From assembly GCA_946902985.2 (NCBI GenBank), contig OX336388.2, positions 375,273,387-375,337,386 on the forward strand: DNA of 64,000 nt. Reading direction: 5' to 3'. The notes under the pieces were generated by a model. That model was not told the origin of the DNA and made no database searches. It was given only the letters and a program-made list of their open reading frames with translations. The position numbers and the translations under genes are program-made. Positions 11,336-20,417 of the stretch are shown piece by piece (position 1 is the first letter of the stretch; each line of letters starts with the position of its first letter). The DNA is from Meconema thalassinum (taxonomy: Eukaryota; Arthropoda; Insecta; Orthoptera; Tettigoniidae).

Positions 11336-13657
11336 CCTACTTTCGATTTTTGCAAAAAATGAAAGTAGACTTATGAGATCAACACAGGGCGAAAAAAAGT
11401 GTGTCTGTCTGTGTGTGTGTATGTGTGTGTGTGAGTCTGTGTGTGTGTGTGTCTGTGTGTGAGTGTGTGTACTCTGAATGTCTGTCCCCCCCTATCAATT
11501 CGAACACGGTGAATGCGAATTGAACGAAATTTGGTACAAAGGTAGCACTAGCAAAGGACACCTCAGTGTCATGTTTTATATCGCCACCATCTTTACTAAA
11601 ACTGAATGGCGGCCACTCAAACGTTCAAAACGTAAAATCAAATAACGACTAACCAAATCATCCGATCTCTACCAAATTTGGTAACAACATACCTTCGTAT
11701 AGGATGCGTCTTGTGACCAAACTACAAGGTCGTCCGCCATACCATTTCAGGATGGCGGCCGTGCGAATTATGCAAACTTTATAATCCATATCATGGGACC
11801 CACCAGTTCCGATTATCGAGCCGAGAATCGTTTTAACTGTTCTAAAGGAAGAGGCACGTTCGAAATTAAAAGTTTATTTTGTAATACTATAGTGCAGACG
11901 TGATTTAAAAAAACTGAGCTGATTTAGTAATAAGACAAGATGGCAGCGGATATCTTGTGCCTGACTTATATTTCACTAATTTGAGTATTGCATGCAATAT
12001 AGCGTACTGATATAAAATAAATAAATAAACTTTGTATGAAATGCTTTATATATATATAATATACTCCAGTGATGAAATCGTTTAGTATAAATCACTATTT
12101 GCTAACAAGTTCTATGTAAGTCATTTTATATAGAACGATATTCGTTGACACAATTAGCTCTCGCGTGTGTATACCAACTATGTGGATATTTTCGATTGCT
12201 ATTTGGCTGAAATAGAAGTATTAATTAATATCCTGAACTAGCACCAACGGTAGAGTTCAGATACTATGTGAAATCGTTTTGTTCTTTACTTCAATTAACA
12301 TTTTCAAATAACGCACAATAGGCTGTTACAAACCCTTTAAAATAGAAAGTAAAAATGTATCGTAGTATCAGCTTGTCATTCTTCAAATTCGATGCGCATA
12401 GAATGCAAATGGTATAGTAATCAATGGAGCCCCACGTAGACTAGTCGTGATATCTAGTGGTGAAATATCTAACAATATAATCCTAACAGAGATTGCGGTC
12501 AGCCGGCCGTCTTGTGTATGCGATTTTGTACGATGAACGTTCGAAGTAGGTACGGTATCGAATATTACGAATTATTCTGAGAGGATTGCACGAATAATAC
12601 GACAAGAGGGCAAGTTTTATTTCGACTGAGAACCACGAATTATCTACAAGTTATCGAAATAATCGGTTAGATTATATATCCAATGGAACGAAAGTTCGAA
12701 GGAAAAATCGACTTATAACGGAATTTCGAATTAACCATACTGGATGTCTCAAATTTACTAGACATATTTTTTAAATAAGTTATATGTATTTCAAAGATTT
12801 TTCGCATTTTTTTTCCGAAACGGTAACATTTCGCAAGATTGCGACATTAAATTGTTTCGCGTTATTTCTGGACTTCAATTTGACATAATTTTCAAATAAC
12901 TGAAATGAGAGATTTCTTTTTAGTTTCGGAAGTATTCGCGAATAAAGATCTCGCGAAAAGTCAGGTTTCCTAATAGATTAACACAGAAAAATGTTTCACA
13001 CGAAACTTCAGTCTTCTTGATGCCGAAAATATACGTTGAACCGATGTATACCACTCAAGGTATCCTCAGTATGTATTTCCTTGAGGTCGGGCACGGGGAA
13101 ATATAACTTAGTACTATGCAATAGGGACGGCGCCGCTTGCGTGAAACTCGCTCCATCGATATCTCTGAGCCTAGCGGCGCGAGCTTAAATGATTCAACCC
13201 GCCTTCAGAAAATTTTCGTTACCCGTTTGTAAAATTCGTTACTTTTTCGTTACTTTCGTTACCCATTTGAAAATTTCGTTACTTTTTCGTTACTTTCGTT
13301 ACCGGTAGACACCCTGGTAGGCTATGTCTTTGTTGCCAACATGATTTTACGCGCGCTCTTAGATCCAATGTTTAACTGCATGTAACGTCCATACTATCCA
13401 TTGGACTTCAACCAAATTTTGTATTCTGTACCTTAAGAGATGGAGCTAAGAATATATTCAGTCACCAGGGCTGCCAACTCTAGTTCTCTATTAGGCTATA
13501 GTATGCCATGTATACAGTATTTCGAACCAATTAGAATTTTCGATATTACCAACTTAATTTCGTAATTATTCAAGATAGATCCATATAGTTTAATCATTAG
13601 CATGAATCTTAAATTTTAAGAAAAGTAGGCTCTTTAGTTCGTTACGGAACTTCTTGT
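11336..13657 (-). repeat. Family H copy E with internal insertions
   Basis: The 3' end is at 11336 (hairpin, TTATGAGATC, then a GT microsatellite 11398-11470). The 5' end is at 13657 (AAGTAGTTCCGT-like, diverged). The interior differs from copies D and G: it resembles copy A (GGCAGCCCTGG near 13475). The stretch 12030-13320 looks like unrelated AT-rich sequence and includes a roughly 53-bp tandem duplication of TTCGTTACTTTTCG motifs at 13200-13305. No coding region is seen. Confidence 0.5.
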
Positions 13658-13740
13658 TTTTCATAAAATGAAAATAGGCTAAAAATACAACCTGGGAAAA
13701 GAATACTACTCATGTACTCACCTCTCAAACAAACGTTTTC
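13658..13740 (+). repeat. Family H 3' end fragment
   Basis: Only the terminal hairpin (TTTTCATAAAATGAAAATAGG) and the CTAAAAAT end are present, directly abutting the 5' end of inverted copy E. Confidence 0.55.
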
Positions 13741-13890
13741 CCTGGTAGTTGTGGCGGCAAAATTAGTCAATTTCATTTCACGATAACTTCTTTATTAGAG
13801 CTAGAGCACCGAAATTTAGAATGGAAACACCTCATATAGATAACATCACATAAAACAATGACTGAAATGCCGTTACGTTAGGGACAAATG

Positions 13891-14117
13891 TGCATCAAAC
13901 GAAATCCAGATCTGTCGCTAAACTTTCTGCAAACACTGAGCAAGATATGTGAAAAACAAGTTCCTTCTACACAATTTGGTTTCAGAAACGCAGTCGACAC
14001 AAGTGAAGCGCTGTTTAGCATTCAAGTATTGTTTCAAAGGTGCCGTGTTGTGAATTGCGACTTATATGCCAGCTTTATTGACTGCCAAAAGGCTTTCGAT
14101 ACAATGAGACATCATAA
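13891..14117 (+). pseudogene. LINE reverse transcriptase fragment (RT block 2)
   Basis: The frame reads KICEKQVPSTQFGFRNAVD, then FIDCQKAFDTMRHH, which are fingers/palm motifs of an RTE-like reverse transcriptase; the FID.QKAFD segment carries the first catalytic aspartate. The reading frame stops at 14117 because a transposon has inserted after ATAA. Reading resumes at 16411 with AAGATGAAAGATAAG, so the domain was continuous before the insertion. Confidence 0.85.
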
Positions 14118-16406
14118 CGTCACCTCAGTACAACAACTAGGTAACTCGATTTTTTTCAGTTTTGAGTTATCTATATGACTCGTGCCTACTTGTTGTGTTC
14201 TATTCAATGCTACAACTGGATATCTCATAGGTAGAGCCCTGCGCGGATAAACAAAACGTTATTCGCATCCGCCCCGCATCCGCACGCCTGTTATCCGCAT
14301 CCGCCCCGCAACCGCATGGCTTTTATTCGCATCCTCCCCACATCCGCACGACTTCTATCCAAATCCGCTGATATTTCAATATTATGTTTAATTTATTAGA
14401 TCAAGCTTAACGTGTTAAACCAACACATTTAGACATTTGAGGAGAAAGTCGTTCCAGACAATTTGCTCCATTGCAAGGAACTTCAAGTTGGCATTCCAAG
14501 GGACTTGAAGTTAGATGACACTTCTGGTTCCTTGACCTCCACATTAGACAAAAAATTGGCTATCCTACTTTTGGCTACTTTCGCAATTGTGCCTCAGTAA
14601 GTTTGATGTGCCTGATTTGTGTCCTGAGTATGAATACACTTTTTTTACAAGTAAAACATCTCTATGTCGTTCACCTTTTCGTTTTCATTGAAAACATAAC
14701 CAAATGTCTGCCATATCGTTGACTTGAGCTTTGTTTCACGCACTACTGAATATTAACCTTCTTTTATTTTAATATATAGTTTATCCATGTTGGTGAAATG
14801 ATGTTCATACTCACGGTTGCGGTAACATTCACTACGTGAACATCTCTTTACGCTTGAAGAAAGGGATTCACATTTGGCCGGAAATTCCAAGTCAGTCACC
14901 ATCCTTCTGCTTCTGAACCCATCCATGTTTGCACAGATGATGTCATAGTTGTTATCACAGCCAACGTGCTTCAGTGACAAGTTGGAAATAAATCTACAGA
15001 TAAACCTGGATCCCGATCTTCCAGGATAGCTTAGATGGCGAAGTAGCTGACATGAGGAATGTTAATGATGTCACCACGATGAACTAACAAGCTTATTGAC
15101 AGCATTATATCTCGTACGTATAGTAATAATGGCAGTGAGAATTGATGATGATGAGATGTCAAGACCATCTACTACAAACATACCTAATAAAATGTAGTTG
15201 GAAGCATATGAGTAAAATTATCTTCTCGTGTATAAGTGTAATACGTGCCTGAATATTTCGTACGCAATAGGCTAGAGGAGTATTCCTCTTTTAAGCATGA
15301 AACTGTAGATCAAATATCAAATATAAAAAATCAAATATCAAATATGTAATATTAACGGAAGTATGTATTCTAAAGACTATCCGCAAATTTACTCGAAACA
15401 TTATCCGCAGCGTATCCGCTATCCGCACAGCAATGCAAACTATATCCGCGTGGCGAAAATATTTGCGGATATCCGCGGGTTTATCCGCGGATATCCGCAT
15501 CCGCGCAGGGCTTTACTCATAGGATGTATCATTGCGACACAATATCCATTTCAACAATTAGGTAAGTATTAAATCAGAAAGTATTTTTACGCTACAAATG
15601 GGTATCTTGAGTTGCCCAGTTGTGCCGCTCAACGAACTTCCAATGACGAGATAACTTGAATGTTACAAGTAGATATCTTGAGTTACCTAGTTGTAATACT
15701 AAACTGGCTTACAATGATGAGATACCTATATTAGCCTGCGCGCCAATAGTACTGTGTACATTGTTATCTATTGTTGGCAAACATTGTTTTTGCCCATTCT
15801 TTACATGAATGTCCAGTTCATGCTGTAATGGGTGATGGGCTAATGCCCATATTTACAGGAAGATATTTACCGAGGAGTAAAATCTCGGTTTTCATCGTCC
15901 CAAAAAGACCAGTGTCGTCTATGCATGGCCTACAACAACCCTGGGATCAATAAAGACGAAATTAAACCTAACTATGACTCTCACCTTTTAGCAAAAGACA
16001 GGACTTGAGGGCGAAAAAGTGATTGATTGAAATATTCGGCATTATAGTGCACGATTAAAATAATTCTTGTATATTTCTGAAGATTTCGACATTATTGTGT
16101 ATTTCTTTGTAAATAAATATGCTTTTGTAGTCATCAGTTGGTTTACTTTGATAATCAAAAGTAGGTAACTCACCATCTGGACCAGTGCAACAACTAGATA
16201 TCTATTTTTTTTGTAAAAAGAAAAAAAAATTCAGAAGAAAATCTGAACAGACCTCAAAGTACTGACCTTTTCAAACTAAATAAGCATATCACTTCAGAAT
16301 TATTTCAAAAACTTTCTATAAAGTAAAGGGTTCCAAGATATTTTCAAACAGGCTTCCTGCAATAATAGCTATTGTTAAGTTGTCTAGTTGTTGTACTGAG
16401 GTAACG
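14118..16406. mobile_element. DNA transposon with 4-bp ATAA target duplication
   Basis: The terminal inverted repeats are CGTCACCTCAGTACAACAAC at the left and the complement of CGTTACCTCAGTACAACAAC at the right. It is flanked by ATAA at 14114-14117 and 16407-16410. Without the hAT element inside it (14232-15515) it is about 1.0 kb. The core of the TIR, CAACAACTAGGTAACTC, recurs in diverged form at about 15550, 15608, 15675, 16163 and 16187 in both orientations. No transposase is seen, so it is non-autonomous. The superfamily is uncertain; a 4-bp duplication is known for Chapaev-like and Sola elements among others. Confidence 0.8.
14232..15515. mobile_element. hAT-type non-autonomous element (1284 bp)
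   Basis: The ends are TAGAGCCCTGCGCGGAT and the complement of TAAAGCCCTGCGCGGAT, with extra ATCCGCATCCGC-rich subterminal repeats. An exact 8-bp target duplication CTCATAGG lies at 14224-14231 and 15516-15523, diagnostic of hAT integration. No transposase ORF is seen; the short ORFs inside come from the CCGCAT-rich ends. It sits within the element at 14118-16406. A second copy lies at 18924-19424. Confidence 0.9.
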
Positions 16407-16410
16407 ATAA

Positions 16411-16720
16411 GATGAAAGATAAGCTTAGATGATAAAGGTTTACGAATAATTGTGAATTTGTACTGCTGTAGAATCAATCTGCATATGTGAGGTTGGGTAA
16501 CGAGAACACGGAAGACATAGATATTCCAAGAGGAGTAAGACAGGGATGTATATTGTCTCCACTGATATGTAAAATCCATTCGGAATACATCATTAAAGAA
16601 GCTCTAAAGGATGTTCAGATAGGAGTGCTCTTAGATGGTGGGATAAATAACATTCGATATGCAGGTGACACTGTGTCTTTTGCGGACAGTCAAGAAAGCC
16701 TGCAACATATCTCTTTCGAG
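16411..16720 (+). pseudogene. LINE reverse transcriptase fragment (RT block 3)
   Basis: This continues the domain cut at 14117. It reads DDKGLRIIVNLY, then IDIPRGVRQGCILSPL, then NNIRYAGDTVSFA. The last is the catalytic YADD box with its first aspartate changed to glycine, so the enzyme would be inactive. The frame is lost near 16720, where unrelated sequence begins; the C-terminal part reappears at 18167. Confidence 0.88.
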
Positions 16721-18166
16721 CCACGTTTCAAAACGTATTCGGACCCGAATGTAACACTTGGGGCGAATAAATTGCCGGAACAAGATTCGCGCGCGAACAA
16801 ACAATTAATCAGCGTATGCATTTTAATTATCATATATATTATTTCAGTAGTATGCATCCCTCCTGCGGCGCTCACAAGAGACCGATCGTGAAAAAGAAGC
16901 ATTCAAATGAAAGAGAATATACATTACCAGTGACTCATTGCACTCTAATTTCATAAATATCTATAATTTATTTAAAAAATGACTTTTAAAAAACTGTACG
17001 AAGTGTGTGATTTGCAGTTACTGTTGCTGCAGGAGGATACGCTCCATAATTGGTGTCCACTTCACATTTTGGCCACTGTGACGCCTTTTTTTATGTCATT
17101 TTAACATTCTGATGTATTTCCTATATCATTTTGCATCGATTTCAGAAACAGTAAATCAAAGGAATGTGTACGTTTTCAGAATCAGTAGGCTAAATCAATG
17201 GATTGGGTACTCAAATCGTATAACCGGCGAGTGTTACTGCTAATCTTTCAATCAATGGACTCAGCACAAACATGATTTAAGCTCATCCGTCTAAACAATG
17301 GATTTATTATATTCCAGGTTTGTTAATATGCCGCAATACAGGATTTTCTTCTGCATTCTAATTCCATAAATATCGATTTTTGTAAGAATTGTGGATTTTG
17401 CAAATACTGTTGCTCTAACTTGCTGCAATTCTGAGTTGTCGTCTACAACCTTAAAACTATCATCATCATCATCATCATCATCATATAGGCCTCATAAATT
17501 AGCAGTGAAGAATTGCATTCTAATTTCATAAATATCAATATTTGTAAGAAGTGTGCGATTCGCAAATACTGATGCTCTAACATGCTGCAATTATGAGTTG
17601 TCTAAACCCTTAAAACTATTAAACGTTAATTATTTTGCAGCATTCTAATTTCATAAATATCTATCATTTCGCATGGTTTTCAGAAACAGTAAATCAATGG
17701 ATTGAGTACTCTAAATCGTATAACCGGCGTGTTTTACGGCGTCTAAAACCTTAGAACTATTACACATCAATTATTTTACAGGTTTTTCTTCCATCATTTC
17801 CCATGGTTTGTAGAATTACTAAATCAAAGGAATGAGTACTGTACTCAAATCGTATAATTTCATAAATATCGAATAACCGAGGAGTGTTATGATGATCCAA
17901 TTTTCAGTGCTTGCCTTCTTAAGGTACGGAATGTACAACTTGCAATTCTGACTGAAATGTATCGAATAACCGGTTACGGCTAAGCTCTCAATCAATGGAC
18001 TCGGCAAAGAAATGGAATCAACAGTGATGAATCTTATATATTAAACTCAGAAGACGAAAATGATACTGTAATTAGTAAAAGGTAACTCTCCAGGCAAATT
18101 AAATATAGACCAGAATCCCATTGAACAAGTGCATAAGTACAATATATATATATATATATATATATA
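16721..18166. repeat. Block of diverged tandem repeats inserted in a LINE
   Basis: Between two pieces of one LINE lies 1.4 kb with repeated phrases: GCATTCTAATTTCATAAATA (16938, 17356, 17513, 17640), ACTGTTGCTCTAAC-like, CTTAAAACTATT, and CGTATAACCGGCG with TCAATGGACTC. The spacing is irregular, roughly 110-170 bp. (ATC)n lies at 17459-17484 and (TA)n at 18143-18167. No coding region is seen. Confidence 0.6.
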
Positions 18167-18425
18167 CCTTGGCACTACCATGGGATCCTTCTGATGAGGT
18201 GACGTCCCGAATTGGAAAAGCCAGGACAATATTCAATAAGATGCAGAATTTGTTCAAACATCATGGGATAACAATGATTACGAAAATCAGGCGATTGCGT
18301 TGTTATGTTGTTCACTACTCTCTTTTACGGTGCTGAGACATGGACTCTGACAGAGTCTATATTTAAACGGTTAGAGGCCTTTAAAATAATAATAAAAAAA
18401 AGAGTATTAACCGCCGTGAAAATAT
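18167..18425 (+). pseudogene. LINE C-terminal fragment
   Basis: Frames give EVTSRIGKARTIFNKMQNLF, then LFYGAETWTLTESIFKRLEA, the conserved region downstream of the RT in RTE-like LINEs. It is probably the 3' part of the LINE at 13891-16720. A frame change occurs near 18330. Confidence 0.8.
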
Positions 18426-18614
18426 GGAAAATCCAATACCAATATCGTTTAGGCGGTGGGGAGGAGGAAACAGGCAAAGCCCCTCATCCTGGGAGATGGC
18501 GACGCCCCTGGCGATTGGACGCCTGGTTTAGGAAGTGTTCTCTGCCGCAACACCCTGTACGAGACAGGTCCTGGTGTATCACCTAATTCTAAATCTACAG
18601 TAGCATTACTACCA
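18426..18614. other. Unassigned GC-richer stretch
   Basis: Short overlapping plus-strand ORFs run through here (18305-18586 and 18456-18644). The amino-acid sequence is not recognised and may be decayed LINE 3' sequence. Confidence 0.3.
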
Positions 18615-18922
18615 ATGGGGACCGCCTCACTGTGTAGTGGCTAGCACTCTTGGCTGTCACCGCGGAGGGCCGGGATCGATTCCCGCCTCTGCCAAAGTAT
18701 GTAATTCTGGTCTGAGGGCCTGTGAGACAAAACTGAGAAGAGGCGGGTTCGATTCGAAGGTTTTCTGTGGTTTCCCCACTTTTACTCCAGGCAAATGCCG
18801 GGATGGTATGGTCACGGCCGCCTCCTTCCCAATCATAATCTACACACGCTACTACAGCCATCACAACAACACAGTTTATCAGACAAATCCCACACTCACC
18901 CAAGTACACGGGGCTACATGGC
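18615..18922 (+). mobile_element. tRNA-derived SINE (family S3), full head
   Basis: The tRNA-like head has box A GTAGTGGCTAGC and box B GGGATCGATTCCCG. The central core is GTTTTCTGTGGTTTCCCC and CCAGGCAAATGC, and the 3' part ends CCAAGTACACGGGGCTACATG. The end block marks the family; most other copies here lie on the minus strand. It abuts a hAT fragment. Confidence 0.8.
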
Positions 18923-18923
18923 T

Positions 18924-19424
18924 CTATCCCTGCGCGGATAAACAAACCATTATCTGCATCCGCCCCGCATCCGCAAGACTTTTTTCCGAATTCGCACGTT
19001 TGTTATCCGAATCTACTGGGATAACAATAATTTTTTAAATTACAGTAGATAAAATATACATATTTAAACATTTGAGGAAAGAGTCGTTCTCTTAGGCTTT
19101 GTATGAAATGTGCTATATTTAAAATGAATGTTATACAGCCAGAATTGCAACCCTTTTCTGTTGGGAGTGTTAATTATGCTTAAAGACATAATTTGAATGA
19201 CATTAGCTTAAATCATCATCTTACATTTGTCATGAAAAAAAACATAACGGAAAATCATCATCTGGTTCCTAATTATGATATTAAACAAGATCGGATTGAT
19301 TTCTAAAAGCTATCCGCAAATTTTCTCCAAACATTATCCGCAGCTTATCCGCTATCCGCACAGCCATACAAACTAAATCCGCAAGGCGAAAACTTTTGCG
19401 GGTTTATCCGCGGATATCCGCATA
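18924..19424. mobile_element. hAT fragment, same family as 14232-15515
   Basis: The left end CTATCCCTGCGCGGATAAAC and the right region GGTTTATCCGCGGATATCCG match the 14232-15515 element. The extreme right end and a target duplication are missing. It is internally deleted to about 0.5 kb and has no ORF. Confidence 0.75.
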
Positions 19425-19861
19425 GGTCGTTATGAAGCATGTTCAAAGCCCCTAAATGAATCAACACAAACAAACTACTGGTGGGAACATACACTTCACA
19501 TTTGGACGTCAATAGCACACTCCACATTAAGAGCATAGAGACGCTAATTCCCGTAGCATGCACATGAATTCGGAGAGGCATACTAACGACTACGTGATGA
19601 CGGGCATACTAACGACCACGTGATGACGGGAACTCCCCGAGTGGGAACGAGGAGCAACAATGGGACGTCCCCTGATGACGGCAGCATTAACTGGCGAGCC
19701 GTGATGTTGACCACCCTTCAACACGTCACTTGCTGCGATTAAGAGACCAAAGGTCTTCAGCATTTTCTTGGTAAACAGTCGCACTTCATCTGTAGAACCT
19801 TCCACTGGCACGTTTGGCTTATTGCCTTATTCACACGACAAACAAATTTTATCTAATATCT
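19425..19861. other. Unassigned, with a 26-bp tandem duplication
   Basis: A unit containing CATACTAACGAC and GTGATGACGG is repeated twice at about 19578-19630. Minus-strand ORFs of 73-78 codons are not recognised. Confidence 0.35.
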
Positions 19862-20112
19862 ACTATTGAGAATTTTTAAAAATAATACACCCCCTTACCT
19901 GGCTAAATCCTTTGTTCAAATGAGTCATGCGCATGATCGGAACAATAGATTCACCACTACAACTCTGCAGATCCCTCAGCATCGTACAATGAAAGGTAAT
20001 AAATCATTTGTGGTAAATGCCTCAAAAATACTGTATATAAAACGATTTAAGACTGGGCGAAGTACGGCAGATGAGTGTCAAGGCTCAGAAATTGTATATT
20101 CATTTCCATTAT
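19862..20112 (+). pseudogene. CR1/L2-like LINE 3' fragment
   Basis: The frame reads LRIFKNNTPPYLAKSFVQM, then NNRFTTTTLQIPQHRTMKG and SFVVNASKI. This matches the extreme C-terminus of CR1/L2-type LINE polyproteins (P-PYLA-F, then R...L.IP, then F...A). About 80 residues are open. It lacks the rest of the element. Confidence 0.65.
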
Positions 20113-20249
20113 CTGTGTAATTATTAAATCGTGTACGGTACTGTATAAGTACATGATAAAATTGTAACATAATAGTATTACTTCATATTAATTAAGTAGG
20201 TTAAACAGTTTTGTATATATTTCTTTCTTTCCGTAGTATTTAGTTTAAT

Positions 20250-20417
20250 AAGCGTCTGTACCCCAGGTTAGGGGCGGCTGCGGCTTCTATACTGGGCAGC
20301 AGCAGTTGGGAGAATGTCTGCGGCAGATGATCATTTTATGACAATGTCAAAGACTCCACTGCGTGCGAGAGAACCACTTTCGTAAAGTACGATTTTACCA
20401 AGAAAACTGCATAGAAT
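20250..20417 (+). other. Probable 5' UTR of RTE LINE A
   Basis: A GC-rich leader (CCCCAGGTTAGGGGCGGCTG at 20260) lies directly ahead of the endonuclease ORF. The position and GC content suggest the promoter-bearing 5' UTR of the LINE. The exact left boundary was not resolved. Confidence 0.45.

Larger units (their letters stand above)
9623..13890. mobile_element. TIR-bounded 4.3 kb block (nested DNA element)
   Basis: The ends are inverted copies over roughly 100 bp: the left starts CATTTGTCC, and the right ends GGGACAAATG. Inside both are GCATTTCAGNCATTG, CTATATGAGG and GCTCTAGCTCTAATA. No transposase is seen between them; the interior is filled by family H copies. A target duplication could not be read. 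It may be one non-autonomous transposon with later insertions, or two facing copies of one repeat. Confidence 0.5.

Noticed and set aside
11379..11561. Histidine/threonine-rich ORF
   Set aside because: Translation of a GT/CA microsatellite.
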